Shown here: positions 44,770 to 54,557 of the stretch, piece by piece | How positions within the stretch are numbered: the stretch's first letter is position 1 | How the letters are laid out: each line of letters begins with the position of its first letter | Assembly: GCF_005871085.1 (NCBI RefSeq) | Contig: NZ_VAUP01000009.1 | Span: 1-64,000, forward strand | Source of the DNA: Xanthobacter autotrophicus | GTDB lineage: Bacteria; Pseudomonadota; Alphaproteobacteria; Rhizobiales; Xanthobacteraceae | DNA length: 64,000 bases | Reading direction: 5' to 3' | The notes under the pieces: model-generated | Told to the model about the DNA's origin: nothing | The model's database searches: none | Seen by the model: only the letters and a program-made list of their open reading frames with translations | Position numbers and translations under genes: made by a program

Positions 44770-46035
44770 CTAGTGAACCTTCAAACGTTCCACCGCCCGT
44801 GCGGCTGACTCAAGGCCGCCCCCCGGACCGATGGCGGTCAACGTCGGCCGGCCCCGGCCGATGAGGCCCTGCGCCGCCCGGCGCACCCCCGCCACGTCCA
44901 CCGCATCCACCCGCGCCACGATCTCCTCCACTGGAATCACCCGACCAAAGCCGAGGATCTGCCGGGCGAGCTGGTCCGCCCGCGCGCCGGAGCTTTCCAG
45001 CGCGGCAAGCAGCCCCACCTTCATCTGCGCCTTGGCCCGAGCCACCTCCAGCTCGGTCACGGTCTCCGCCGTGTCGAGGATCTGGTCGATGACGGCGTTG
45101 CTCAGCTCCTCCACGTCGCCGGTGTCGGTGCCGGCATAGACGCCGAACAGGCCGGTATCCTGATAGCTCCAATGGAAGGCATAGATGGAATAGCAGAGGC
45201 CGCGATCCTCGCGCACATCCTGGAACAGGCGCGAGGACATGCCGCCGCCGAGCACGTTCGCGAGCACCTGCACGGCGTGATACTCGGGGTCCTTGTAGGA
45301 ACAGCCTTCCAGCCCCAGCAGCACGTGCACCTGCTCCAGGTCGCGGGCGACGAGCCGGGTGCCGCCGCCATAGGCGGCCTGCGGCAGCTCCGGCTTGGTG
45401 GCGGGGGCGATGATCTTCAGCCGCTGGCCCGCCTCCTCCACCAGACGATCGTGGTCCACCGCGCCAGCGGCGGCCACCACCATGCGGGGCCCACGATAGG
45501 TGCGCCCGAGATAGGCGCCGAGCTGGTCGCGGCTGAAGGCCCGCACCGTGTCCGGCGTGCCGAGGATGGAGCGGCCCACGCTCTGGCCGGGGAAGGCCTG
45601 CTCCTGGAACAGGTCGAACACCAGGTCGTCGGGGGTGTCCATGACCGCGCCGATCTCCTGCACGATCACGTTCTTCTCCCGCTCCAGCTCGTCGGGGGCG
45701 AAGGCCGGCTCGGTGAGAATGTCGGCGAGGATGTCGATGCCGAGGCCCACGTCCTCCCCCAGCACGCGGACATTGTAAGTGGTCTGCTCCACGGAGGTCG
45801 CGGCATTGATGTCGCCGCCTACCTGCTCGATCTCCTCGGCGATACGGCGGGCGGAGCGCCGGCGTGTGCCCTTGAAGGCCATGTGCTCCAGCAGGTGGGA
45901 GATGCCGTGCTCGTTCTCCTGCTCGTCCCGCGCCCCCGCGCCCACCCAGATGCCGAGGGAGGCGGTGCCGAGGTGGTTCATTTCGTCAGTGATGACGGTG
46001 ACGCCGTTGTCGAGGACCGAAATCTTCACGCTCAT
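44770..46035 (-). CDS. M16 family zinc metallopeptidase (processing-peptidase-like)
   Basis: A 421-residue peptidase of the M16B group, related to the beta subunit of mitochondrial processing peptidase. The inverted zinc motif HLLEH is in GISHLLEHMAFKGT near residue 47, with the downstream Glu in SVEQTTYNVRVL region and the ENEH context. C-terminal domain segments GGGMSSRLFQDVREDRGLCY match the family. The ATG overlaps the thrC stop as ATGA, so the two are translationally coupled, an arrangement common in alphaproteobacteria. Its natural substrate is unknown. Confidence 0.93.
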   Translation of the reverse strand: MSVKISVLDNGVTVITDEMNHLGTASLGIWVGAGARDEQENEHGISHLLEHMAFKGTRRRSARRIAEEIEQVGGDINAATSVEQTTYNVRVLGEDVGLGIDILADILTEPAFAPDELEREKNVIVQEIGAVMDTPDDLVFDLFQEQAFPGQSVGRSILGTPDTVRAFSRDQLGAYLGRTYRGPRMVVAAAGAVDHDRLVEEAGQRLKIIAPATKPELPQAAYGGGTRLVARDLEQVHVLLGLEGCSYKDPEYHAVQVLANVLGGGMSSRLFQDVREDRGLCYSIYAFHWSYQDTGLFGVYAGTDTGDVEELSNAVIDQILDTAETVTELEVARAKAQMKVGLLAALESSGARADQLARQILGFGRVIPVEEIVARVDAVDVAGVRRAAQGLIGRGRPTLTAIGPGGGLESAARAVERLKVH

Positions 46036-47444
46036 GCCGCCGCGCCCCGCGCAATGCGCGACCGGGCGCGGATGAAGGTCTCGATGGCGGCAAGATCGTT
46101 GGGCAGCACGCTGACACTCTCCCGGCGGGTCAAGAGGTCCGCCATGTGGGGCGGCAGAGCCGGACGATGGCCGGTGGCGGCTTCCACCGCGTCGGGGAAC
46201 TTGGCGGGATGAGCAGTGGACAGCACCACCTGCGGCACCTTGGCCGCGTGCTCCACCTTGTCCGCCACCGCAAGGCCCACCGCCGTGTGGGGGTCACAGA
46301 GATAGCCGGCGGACTGGTAGAGCTTGGCGATGGTCGCGGCGGTCTCCGGCTCGTCGGCCCGGCCGGCAGAGAAGTCGGCGCAGATGGCGGCGAGCGCATT
46401 GCGCGGCACGCTGAAGGACCCCGACTGGGCGAGCGAATCCATCAGCTGGCGCAGCGCCGCGCTGTCACGGTCCAGGGCCTCGAACAGCAGGCGCTCGAAA
46501 TTGGAGGAGATCTGGATGTCCATGGACGGCGAGGTGGAGGGCAGAACCCCCTTCACCTCATAGCGGCCGGTGTCCAGGGTGCGCACCAGGATGTCGTTGA
46601 CGTTGGTGGCGATGGTGAGGTCGCGGATGGGCAGGCCCATCTTCTTCGCCACGAAGCCGGCGAGGATGTCGCCGAAATTGCCGGTGGGCACCACGAAGGA
46701 GACTTCGCGATGGGGCGCGCCGAGGGCGGTGGCGGCATAGAAATAATAGACCACCTGGGCGACGATCCGCGCCCAGTTGATGGAATTCACTCCCGCCAGC
46801 GCCAGGGAATCGCGGAAAGCGTGGTGGTTGAACATGGCTTTGACTAGGTTCTGGCAGTCGTCGAACGTGCCTTCCACGGCGATGGCATGGACGCTCGGCG
46901 AATTCACCGTAGTCATCTGCCGGCGCTGCACCTCGGATACCCGGCCGTGCGGATAGAGGATGAAGACATCCACCGCATCCGAGCGTCGGAACGCCTCGAT
47001 GGCCGCGCTGCCGGTGTCACCGGAGGTGGCGCCGACAATGGTGGCCCGGCTGCCGCGCGAGGCCAGCACATGGTCCATCAGCCGGGCGAGCAACTGCATC
47101 GCCACGTCCTTGAAGGCCAGCGTCGGGCCGTGGAACAGCTCAAGGATGAAGCGGTTGGCGTCGATCTGCGTCAGCGGGGCCACGGCCGGATGGCGGAAGC
47201 CCGCATAGGCGTCGTCGATCATCAGGTCGAGGGCGCGCGGCGGCAGTGCGTCAGCCACGAACGGGCCGATCACCGCCTTTGCCACGGCTGCGTAGGGTTT
47301 TCCCGCCAGCGCGGCGATCTCGTCCCTCGAAAGGGTCGGCCAGGCCTCAGGCACATAGAGGCCGCCGTCGCGCGCAAGCCCCGCAAGCAGCGCGTCGGAA
47401 AAGGAGAGAACGGGAGCTTCACCACGGGTGGAAACGTAACGCAC
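46032..47444 (-). CDS. thrC: threonine synthase
   Basis: A PLP enzyme converting O-phosphohomoserine to threonine. It has 470 residues, the longer bacterial class. The N-terminus is RYVSTRGEAPVLSFSDALLA. The PLP lysine is in FHGPTLAFKDVAMQLLARL near residue 115 and the phosphate-binding loop is GATSGDTGSAAIEAF near 148. It works downstream of hom, which is about 4 kb away on the other strand. thrB is not in the window. Confidence 0.96.
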   Translation of the reverse strand: MRYVSTRGEAPVLSFSDALLAGLARDGGLYVPEAWPTLSRDEIAALAGKPYAAVAKAVIGPFVADALPPRALDLMIDDAYAGFRHPAVAPLTQIDANRFILELFHGPTLAFKDVAMQLLARLMDHVLASRGSRATIVGATSGDTGSAAIEAFRRSDAVDVFILYPHGRVSEVQRRQMTTVNSPSVHAIAVEGTFDDCQNLVKAMFNHHAFRDSLALAGVNSINWARIVAQVVYYFYAATALGAPHREVSFVVPTGNFGDILAGFVAKKMGLPIRDLTIATNVNDILVRTLDTGRYEVKGVLPSTSPSMDIQISSNFERLLFEALDRDSAALRQLMDSLAQSGSFSVPRNALAAICADFSAGRADEPETAATIAKLYQSAGYLCDPHTAVGLAVADKVEHAAKVPQVVLSTAHPAKFPDAVEAATGHRPALPPHMADLLTRRESVSVLPNDLAAIETFIRARSRIARGAAA

Positions 47445-47651
47445 GGAGCCTCGACCTGATCTTCGGCCGCATGTCGGGCCACGCGGTAAACTAACCGCAA
47501 GCGGCCTTGGGCGAAAGGCGGTTGGTAAAGGTCGCGGCGTTCATCGGCAGGCCGGGCAGCGTAAGATGTGGATCCAGCCCTGCCTTCACCGGAAAAAGCT
47601 TCGGCGCGGATGGGACGGAGCCTGCCCGCACCATCCGCGCGAAACGCTGCC

Positions 47652-49670
47652 TCAGCTGCGCGCCCGCACGTAGCGGCCGGGCGCGTCCTCGATGGGGGTG
47701 AGCCGGTCGCCGCCGATGGCGCGGGCTGGCACCTCGTCGGGATGCTGGGCGCTGAACCAGGAGATCCAGTCCGGCCACCACGAGCCGGCATTCTCCCGCG
47801 CGCCCTCAAGCCACAGGTCGAAGCTGGGCCCGGTCGGGCCGTCCGCCCAATATTGGTACTTGCCCCTCGCCGGCGGGTTCACCACCCCAGCAATGTGGCC
47901 GGAGCCGGCGAGCACATAGCGCACCGGGCCGGACAGCAGATTGGCGCCGATATAGACCGAGTTGGGCGGCGCGATGTGGTCTTCCTTGGTGGCGAGCGAA
48001 TAGACCGGCACCGCAATCTTGTGCACGTCGATGCGCACGCCGCCGAGTTCCGCGAGCCCGCGGGCAATGTTGTTGGTGAGGTAGCAGTTGCGCAGATAGA
48101 AGGAATGGTTCGCCGCCGGCATGCGGGTGGAATCGGCGTTCCAGAACAGCAGGTCGAAGGGGAACGGCGCTTTGCCCTTCATGTAGTTGTTCACCACATA
48201 GGGCCAGATCAGGTCGTTGGAGCGCAGCAGGTTGAAGGCGGACGCCATCTTGCTGCCCTCCAGATACCCCATGTCCTTCATCTTGCGCTCGATGGAGGCC
48301 AGCTGGTCCTCGTCCACGAACACCTTCAGGTCGCCCGCATGGGTGAAGTCGATCTGGGTGGTGAGGAAGGTGGCTGAGGCGATGCGGTCGTCGCCCGTGG
48401 CGGCCATGTAGGCGAGGGTCGTGGCGAGCAGGGTGCCACCCACGCAATAGCCCATGGCATGGGCCTGCCGCTCGCCCGAGGCGATGGCCACCTGGTCGAG
48501 GGCGGTCATGATGCCGTCGCGCATGTAGTCGTCGAAGCCCTTGGTGGCCAGCCGGGCATCCGGATTGACCCAGGAGATGACGAACACGCTGACGCCCTGG
48601 TCCACCAGCCACTTGATGAAGGACTTCTCAGCGGTGAGGTCGAGGATATAGAACTTGTTGATCCACGGCGGCACGATCAGGAGCGGCGTCTTCTTCACGC
48701 TCGCGGTCGTGGCCTCATACTGGATGAGCTGCATCAGCTCGTTTTCGTAGATCACCTTGCCCGGGGTGGTGGCAAGATTGCGGCCCACCTCGAACGCACT
48801 CATGTCCGTCTGGCGGATCTTGAGCGTGCCCTTGCCCTCGATCAGGTCGGCGGTGAGGTTGCGCATGCCCTTCACGAGATTCTCGCCGGACGAGCTCATG
48901 GTCTCGCGGATCAGCTCGGGATTGGTCATCACGAAATTCGAGGGCGAGATGGCGTTGGAGACCTGGCGGACCAGGAACTCGGCCTTGTGCTTGAGGTGCG
49001 GGTCGAGGCCCTCGGCCTCCTCCACCATGTCCTCCGCCCATTTGGCGGTGACAAGATAGGCCTGCTTGAGCGCGTCGAAGATCGGGCTTTCGCTCCAGCC
49101 CTGGTCCTTGAAACGGGCGTCCCGGGCGTCGGGCTTGGTGACGGGCGCCACCTCCTCCCCCGCGAGGCGCTTCAGGGTGTTGGCCCAGACCGAGAGATAG
49201 CCGGCCATCAGGCGAGACTGGGCCTCCACCGTGCGCTGGGGATCGGCCATCCAGTATTCGGCCACATGGCTGACGGTCTTGAGCGCGTCGGCGATGTCCT
49301 CGGCCATGTCGTCGGTATTGGCCGGCTTGCGCGGCGTCAGATAGGCCGCCATGGCCTTGCCGCCCTCCTCCATCATCTGGGCGAGATTGCGGGCGAGAAC
49401 CTCGACATCCACCCCGCTGCGCGCGCCTTCACCGGCGGCCGAGGACCCGGTGGCAGGCGTTCTCGAACTGGAGCTGGCGCCGGACGCCGGCTTGGCGGAC
49501 GCGCCCTCCGCTGGCGCGCTCCTGGTCTCCGACGCCCTGCCGGCAGCCTGCTTCGGCGCCTCGGCCGGTGCCGGAGGCACCACGGTCAGGTGGGGCGCGG
49601 GCATCTCCACGGGCGGAGCCATGCCTGAGCCATTTCCTGCCATGTTCGACGTTTCCTCTGCACGGGACAT
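47652..49670 (-). CDS. phaC: class I poly(3-hydroxyalkanoate) synthase
   Basis: It polymerises 3-hydroxyacyl-CoA into storage granules. It has 672 residues, some 70-90 more than typical class I PhaC, because of an Ala/Pro/Ser-rich N-terminal extension of about 85 residues. The PhaC N-domain follows. The lipase-like box with the catalytic Cys is [15 protein letters not shown] near residue 410. The catalytic Asp is in [15 protein letters not shown] near 560 and the His in [12 protein letters not shown] near 588. Trp-rich [20 protein letters not shown] lies near the end. AGGG is 9 bases upstream of the ATG. phaAB and phaR are not here. Confidence 0.95.
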   Translation of the reverse strand: MSRAEETSNMAGNGSGMAPPVEMPAPHLTVVPPAPAEAPKQAAGRASETRSAPAEGASAKPASGASSSSRTPATGSSAAGEGARSGVDVEVLARNLAQMMEEGGKAMAAYLTPRKPANTDDMAEDIADALKTVSHVAEYWMADPQRTVEAQSRLMAGYLSVWANTLKRLAGEEVAPVTKPDARDARFKDQGWSESPIFDALKQAYLVTAKWAEDMVEEAEGLDPHLKHKAEFLVRQVSNAISPSNFVMTNPELIRETMSSSGENLVKGMRNLTADLIEGKGTLKIRQTDMSAFEVGRNLATTPGKVIYENELMQLIQYEATTASVKKTPLLIVPPWINKFYILDLTAEKSFIKWLVDQGVSVFVISWVNPDARLATKGFDDYMRDGIMTALDQVAIASGERQAHAMGYCVGGTLLATTLAYMAATGDDRIASATFLTTQIDFTHAGDLKVFVDEDQLASIERKMKDMGYLEGSKMASAFNLLRSNDLIWPYVVNNYMKGKAPFPFDLLFWNADSTRMPAANHSFYLRNCYLTNNIARGLAELGGVRIDVHKIAVPVYSLATKEDHIAPPNSVYIGANLLSGPVRYVLAGSGHIAGVVNPPARGKYQYWADGPTGPSFDLWLEGARENAGSWWPDWISWFSAQHPDEVPARAIGGDRLTPIEDAPGRYVRARS

Positions 49671-49883
49671 GGGTCATTCCCTTTTAGCGGGCCGTTACGG
49701 AAGGCTCGGTCCATCTTTATCGGTACGCGCCTGTCCTTCATACTCTGTCAAAGTGACGGGATCGAGCCTCTGGCGAACACAGCCAGCGCGCAACCACAGG
49801 ATCATGTCGGGACCGTTTATGCAAAGTCCATCAATGCGAAACCTCCCCGTGGCAAGTGTGCAGCGCAGCGCTATAAGGAACGC

Positions 49884-50228
49884 ATGACCCAGGTTGCGAC
49901 CCCATCGGCCGGCCCCCGCCCGACGCCGCTCCACCCCCTGCCGCACTGCGTGCGCGCGACCGCCCTCGCCGACGATCCGGCCGGCGGAGGAGCCCTGCTG
50001 CGCGCCACTTTGGCCGGCGCCCTGCTGTGCGCCCTCGCCGCCTGCGCCGGCACCGAGGGCCTGCCGGGCCTGACGCCGCCACAAACCAACGTGCGGGAGG
50101 TGCCGGACAATGCCTTCCCGACCATCGGCACCACCGCACCGTCGAAGCGCCCCCCGCCCCTCACCCCGGAAGCCCAGCAGAAGCTGCAGCGCGACCTGGA
50201 AAACCTCGCCCGCACCCAGGAAAAATAG
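49884..50228 (+). CDS. small putative lipoprotein
   Basis: A 114-residue protein with a hydrophobic segment and lipobox LAGALLCALAAC, so Cys near residue 54 could be lipidated. After it the chain is Pro/Thr-rich and ends in a short charged helix (TPEAQQKLQRDLENLARTQ). The stretch before the signal is unusually long (about 40 residues), so the true start may be further in. The ATG does have AAGGA 4 bases upstream. It lies between phaC and the aminotransferase gene. I do not recognise a family. Confidence 0.65.
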   Translation: MTQVATPSAGPRPTPLHPLPHCVRATALADDPAGGGALLRATLAGALLCALAACAGTEGLPGLTPPQTNVREVPDNAFPTIGTTAPSKRPPPLTPEAQQKLQRDLENLARTQEK

Positions 50229-50383
50229 CCGGCCGCGCCCAATCGGATGAATGCTGCAGTGCGGTGGACAGGGTTCTGCCGCACTCCCATCGCAATCATC
50301 GCTTTTCCAATCGCACAACAGTGCTAAAAAGCCCGACTGCCGCGCCGGGAGACCAGTAACAGCGCGGCCTCTGGAGCCCTGAG

Positions 50384-51604
50384 ATGACGACCGATTTCCA
50401 CCGCATTCGCCGGCTGCCGCCCTACGTGTTCGAGCAAGTGAACCGCGTGAAGGCCGCCGCTCGCAATGCCGGGGCGGATATCGTCGACCTCGGCATGGGC
50501 AATCCCGACCTCGATGCGCCCGCGCATGTGATCGAGAAGCTCAAGGAAACCATCGGCAAGCCGCGGACGGACCGCTATTCGGCGTCGAAGGGCATCCCCG
50601 GCCTGCGCCGCGCCCAGGCGAACTATTACGAGCGCCGATTCGGCGTGAAGCTGGATCCCGACAAGCACGTGGTGGCCACCCTTGGCTCGAAGGAAGGCTT
50701 CGCCAACATGGCGCAGGCCATCACCGCACCGGGCGACGTGATCCTGACCCCCAACCCGTCCTATCCGATCCACGCCTTCGGCTTCCTGATGGCCGGCGGC
50801 GTCATCCGCTCGGTGCCGGTGGAGCCGGGGCCGGAGTTCTTCCACGCTATGGAACGGGCGGTGCAGCACTCCATCCCCAAGCCCATCGCGGTGGTGCTGT
50901 GCTATCCGTCCAACCCCACGGCCTGCGTGGCGGACCTGGAATTTTACAAGGACGTGGTGGCCTTCGCGAAGAAGAACGACCTCATCGTCCTTTCCGACCT
51001 CGCCTATGCCGAGCTGTATTTCGACGACACCCCGCCCCCCTCGGTGCTTCAGGTGCCGGGTGCCATGGACGTCACGGTGGAGTTCACCTCCATGTCCAAG
51101 ACCTATTCCATGGCTGGCTGGCGCATGGGCTTCGCGGTGGGCAACGAGCGCCTCATCGCCGCCTTGTCGCGGGTGAAGTCCTACCTTGATTACGGCGCCT
51201 ACACCCCGATCCAGGTGGCGGCGACGGCGGCGCTCAACGGCCCGCAGGAGTGCATTGCCGAGATGCGCGAGACCTACAAGAAGCGGCGTGACGCGCTGGT
51301 GGAGAGCTTCGGCCGCGCCGGCTTCCCGGTGCCCTCGCCCCGCGCCTCCATGTTCGCCTGGGCACCTATCCCCGAGCCGTTCCGCGCCATGGGCTCGGTG
51401 GAATTCGCCAAGCTGCTCATCGAGAAGGCGGACGTGGCCGTGGCACCGGGCGTCGGCTTCGGCGAGCACGGGGACGATTTCGTCCGCATCGCCGTGGTGG
51501 AGAACGAGCAGCGCATCCGCCAGGCGGCGCGCAACATCCGCCGCTTCTTCGAACAGGCGGGCACGACGCTCCACAATGTGGTGCCCCTCAGCGCCGCGCG
51601 CTGA
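50384..51604 (+). CDS. alaC: class I/II PLP aminotransferase (AlaC-like)
   Basis: A 406-residue fold-type I aminotransferase. It begins RIRRLPPYVFEQVNRVKAAA, close to AlaC/YfdZ glutamate-pyruvate aminotransferase and LL-diaminopimelate aminotransferase-like proteins. The PLP lysine is in TSMSKTYSMAGWRMGFAVG near residue 245. NPSYPIHAFGFLMAGG near 122 and CYPSNPTACVADLEF near 170 line the cofactor. In many alphaproteobacteria it lies directly upstream of hom and glpX, as here. Alanine synthesis is the likely role but other amino acids are possible. Confidence 0.9.
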   Translation: MTTDFHRIRRLPPYVFEQVNRVKAAARNAGADIVDLGMGNPDLDAPAHVIEKLKETIGKPRTDRYSASKGIPGLRRAQANYYERRFGVKLDPDKHVVATLGSKEGFANMAQAITAPGDVILTPNPSYPIHAFGFLMAGGVIRSVPVEPGPEFFHAMERAVQHSIPKPIAVVLCYPSNPTACVADLEFYKDVVAFAKKNDLIVLSDLAYAELYFDDTPPPSVLQVPGAMDVTVEFTSMSKTYSMAGWRMGFAVGNERLIAALSRVKSYLDYGAYTPIQVAATAALNGPQECIAEMRETYKKRRDALVESFGRAGFPVPSPRASMFAWAPIPEPFRAMGSVEFAKLLIEKADVAVAPGVGFGEHGDDFVRIAVVENEQRIRQAARNIRRFFEQAGTTLHNVVPLSAAR

Positions 51605-51608
51605 TACC

Positions 51609-51639
51609 AAGGGCCGGTGAGCCTCCCTCCCCGGCCCTT
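51609..51639 (+). terminator. hairpin after the aminotransferase gene
   Basis: A 9-bp perfect stem AAGGGCCGG / CCGGCCCTT with a 13-base loop, 4 bases after the stop. It separates the aminotransferase from hom, which has 172 bases in front of it and probably its own promoter. Confidence 0.6.
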
Positions 51640-51776
51640 GGTTCAGCCGCACGGCACTTGAGCTTCCCCTCCCGGCACCGGTCGAAGACCGGGCCATTGG
51701 GGGAGGAGTGGTGCATCCGGGCGCCGCGCGCTAAAAGCGCGGCGCTTTCCAACAGGCGAAGAACCGGTCCGATCCC

Positions 51777-53063
51777 ATGAGCGAACTGAAAGTGGGCCTT
51801 GCCGGCCTCGGCACCGTCGGGGCGGCGGTGTTCCGCATGCTCGAACGCCGCAAGGCCGAGCTTGAGGCCCGCACCGGCCGCACCCTCAGGGTGACGGCGG
51901 TGGCAGCCCGCGACCGCAGCCGCGACCGAGGCCTCGACCTGAGCGGGGTGGCCTGGTTCGAGGACCCGGTGGCGCTGGCCCGCGACGGCGACATCGACGT
52001 GTTCGTGGAGCTGATGGGCGGCGACGGCGACCCCGCCAAGGCCGCGGTGGCGGCCGCCCTCGACCGCGGCATCCCGGTGGTGACCGCCAACAAGGCGCTG
52101 CTCGCCAAATGCGGCGTGGAACTCGCCCGCCGCGCGGAAGCCTCCGGCGCTGGTCTTCATTTCGAAGCGGCGGTGGCGGGCGGCATCCCCATCGTGAAGA
52201 CCCTGCGCGAGGCGCTGGCCGGCAACACCATCGAGCGCGTGTCCGGCATCCTCAACGGCACCTGCAACTATATTCTCACCCGCATGGCGGAGGAGAAGCT
52301 CTCCTTCCACGTCTGCCTCACCGAGGCGCAGCGGCTCGGCTATGCCGAGGCGGACCCCACCTTCGACATCGACGGCTTCGACACCGCCCACAAGCTCGCC
52401 ATCCTCACCTCGCTGGCCTTCGGCACCCAGGTGGATGCCGACTCCATCTACGTGGAGGGTATCCGTCAGCTGACCCTCGCCGACCTCGAGGCGGCGGACG
52501 ATCTTGGCTACCGGGTGAAGCTGCTGGGCGTCGCCGTGCGCACAGAGACTGGCATCGAGCAGCGGGTGCATCCCACCATGGTGCCCAAGCACTGGCCCAT
52601 CGCCCAGGTGTCCGGCGTCACCAACGCGGTGGCGGTGGACGGCGATGCGGTGGCGCTGACCCTGGTTGGCCCCGGCGCCGGCGGCGCGGCCACCGCATCG
52701 GCGGTGGTGGGCGACCTGTTCGACGTGGCTCGCGGCGCCAAGGGCTATGCCTTCGGCCTGCCCGTGGCTGAATTGACCAAGGCCGAGCGCGCCGCCATGC
52801 AGCGCCACGAGGGCGGCTACTACATCCGCCTCGCGGTGGTGAACAAGCCGGGCACTGCCGCCACCATCGCCCGGCGCATGGCGGACGAGCAGATCTCGCT
52901 CGAATCCATCATGCAGCGCCGGCCCGACGGGGCGGAGACGGCGCGTGTCATCCTCATCACCTATGCGACCACGGAAGAAGCCGTGCGCCGCGCCATCGCC
53001 GCCATCGAGGCAGACGGGGTCATCTCCGCCCTGCCCCAGGTGATCCGCATCGAGAAGGATTGA
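51777..53063 (+). CDS. hom: homoserine dehydrogenase
   Basis: It reduces aspartate semialdehyde to homoserine with NAD(P)H. It has 428 residues with three domains. The Rossmann motif is VGLAGLGTVGAAVFRMLERR. The catalytic core has VTANKALLAKCGVEL near residue 105, NGTCNYILTRM near 160 and EADPTFDIDGFDTAHKLAIL near 192. A C-terminal ACT domain begins near 345 (YIRLAVVNKPGTAATIARRM) and implies feedback control, usually by threonine. glpX starts 5 bases after its stop. Confidence 0.97.
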   Translation: MSELKVGLAGLGTVGAAVFRMLERRKAELEARTGRTLRVTAVAARDRSRDRGLDLSGVAWFEDPVALARDGDIDVFVELMGGDGDPAKAAVAAALDRGIPVVTANKALLAKCGVELARRAEASGAGLHFEAAVAGGIPIVKTLREALAGNTIERVSGILNGTCNYILTRMAEEKLSFHVCLTEAQRLGYAEADPTFDIDGFDTAHKLAILTSLAFGTQVDADSIYVEGIRQLTLADLEAADDLGYRVKLLGVAVRTETGIEQRVHPTMVPKHWPIAQVSGVTNAVAVDGDAVALTLVGPGAGGAATASAVVGDLFDVARGAKGYAFGLPVAELTKAERAAMQRHEGGYYIRLAVVNKPGTAATIARRMADEQISLESIMQRRPDGAETARVILITYATTEEAVRRAIAAIEADGVISALPQVIRIEKD

Positions 53064-53068
53064 CGGCC

Positions 53069-54058
53069 ATGCGCGTTGCCCGGATGCCCCAGGTGCTCGA
53101 CCGCCGCCTGTCCCTGGACATGGCCCAGGTCACCGAACGTTGCGCCGTCGCCGCCGCCCGGCTGCGCGGCCGCGGCGACGAGCAGGCCGCCGACCTTGCC
53201 GCCATGGCGGCTTGTCACCGGGAACTCGGCCTCATTCCCGTCTCCGGCACGGTGGTGATCGGCGAGGGCATCGAGGGCGAGTGCGACCAGCTGTTCGTGG
53301 GCGAGAAGCTGGGCACCGGCGGCGCCGAGGTGGACCTTGCCGTGGATGCGCTGGAAGGCTCCACCCTTTGCGCCAAGAACATGGAAGGCTCGCTCTGCGT
53401 GCTGGTTATCGCCGAGCGCGGTTCCCTGCTCAAGGTGCCGGACGCCTACATGGAGAAGCTGGCCATCGGTCCCGGCTATCCCGACGGCATCGTGTCGCTG
53501 GCCCGCAGCCCGCAGGAGAACATCCAGGCCCTGGCCGACGCCAAGGGCGTGCCCACCTCCGAGATCACCGCGCTCATCCTTGACCGCCCGCGCCATGCGC
53601 CGCTGGTGGAGGCGGTGCGCAAGACCGGCGCCGCCATCAAGCTCATCACCGATGGCGACGTGGCGGGGGTGATCCACACCACCAACCCGCACGAGAGCGG
53701 CATCGACATCTATCTCGGCCTCGGCGGCGCGGCCGAAGGCATCCTGGCGGCGGCGGCCCTGCGCTGCATCGGCGGGCAGATGGAAGGCCGCCTGGTGCTC
53801 GACACCGAGAAGAAGCGCGCCCAGGCCAAGACCCTCGGCATCCGCGACGGCGCCAAGATCTACAAGCTGGAAGAGATGGTGCGCGGCGATTGCCTGGTGG
53901 CCGCCACCGGCGTCACCGACGGTGCCCTCCTGAAGGGCGTGCGCTTCAGCCGCGAGGTGATCGAGACCGACACCATCGTGCTGCGCGCCGCCACCGGCAC
54001 CGTGCGCCGGATGACCACCGAGCACCGCGACTTCCGCAAATTCCGCCTGCAAGGCTGA
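53069..54058 (+). CDS. glpX: class II fructose-1,6-bisphosphatase
   Basis: A GlpX-type FBPase of 329 residues, often also active on sedoheptulose-1,7-bisphosphate. The metal-site Glu/Asp residues are in VVIGEGIEGECDQLF near residue 62 and EVDLAVDALEGSTLCAKN near 87. In most homologues the latter reads DPLEG or DPIEG, so Ala replaces the usual Pro. AIGPGYPDGIV and ITDGDVAGVI are conserved. It starts at an ATG with AAGGA 9 bases upstream. It follows hom with 5 bases between and is probably cotranscribed, an arrangement conserved in alphaproteobacteria without an obvious metabolic reason. Confidence 0.94.
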   Translation: MRVARMPQVLDRRLSLDMAQVTERCAVAAARLRGRGDEQAADLAAMAACHRELGLIPVSGTVVIGEGIEGECDQLFVGEKLGTGGAEVDLAVDALEGSTLCAKNMEGSLCVLVIAERGSLLKVPDAYMEKLAIGPGYPDGIVSLARSPQENIQALADAKGVPTSEITALILDRPRHAPLVEAVRKTGAAIKLITDGDVAGVIHTTNPHESGIDIYLGLGGAAEGILAAAALRCIGGQMEGRLVLDTEKKRAQAKTLGIRDGAKIYKLEEMVRGDCLVAATGVTDGALLKGVRFSREVIETDTIVLRAATGTVRRMTTEHRDFRKFRLQG

Positions 54059-54071
54059 GAGCCTGCCAGCC

Positions 54072-54557
54072 TCATTTACAGGCGGGATAGCCGAACCGCG
54101 AGATGATGACGCTCCCGGGAATCGGGTGGAAGTCGAACGTCGACATAGCGTTCTTTTCAAGCAGGTATTGGCGTAGCGCGGGATTGTATCGCGCCAGCAT
54201 ACGGCTGGTGGTGTCGGCGCTGATCTTGCCGGTGCGCGGATTCCCGCCTGCATGGAACAGCAAAGTGGCACTGGGCTTCACGCAGACATTGCGGATGGCG
54301 AGCATCATGGTACAGGCCGACTGGCAGTGGCCGTCGATGACGAACCGCTCACCGGACGTATTGTACTTCTCAACGACAGCCTCGAACTCGGCGAACCTTT
54401 GAGGCGTCGGGGCGCCCATGCCGAGCCCGAGGGCCGACACCGAGCCATCGGCGCGGGCGGGTATCGGCCCGGTCAGGACCGCGGCGAAGCACAATGCTAT
54501 CGCCGCAAGGAAGACGCCCGGCCGCCGGCGGTCAGGCCTCATGAAGTCCGTCTGCAT
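54072..54557 (-). CDS. exported protein with a ClpP-like SAC motif, unknown function
   Basis: A 161-residue protein with a signal peptide (PGVFLAAIALCFAAVLTG, cut after ARA). The mature part has VIDGHCQSACTMMLAIRNVC, where a Ser-Ala-Cys follows a Gly-x-Cys, and later ATLLFHAGGNPRTG. This layout resembles the small periplasmic ClpP/crotonase-fold proteins grouped with COG3904 in Hyphomicrobiales. Ser and His in these places may be catalytic, but no substrate is known. Start choices are ATG 54557 and ATG 54542. Confidence 0.72.
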   Translation of the reverse strand: MQTDFMRPDRRRPGVFLAAIALCFAAVLTGPIPARADGSVSALGLGMGAPTPQRFAEFEAVVEKYNTSGERFVIDGHCQSACTMMLAIRNVCVKPSATLLFHAGGNPRTGKISADTTSRMLARYNPALRQYLLEKNAMSTFDFHPIPGSVIISRFGYPACK

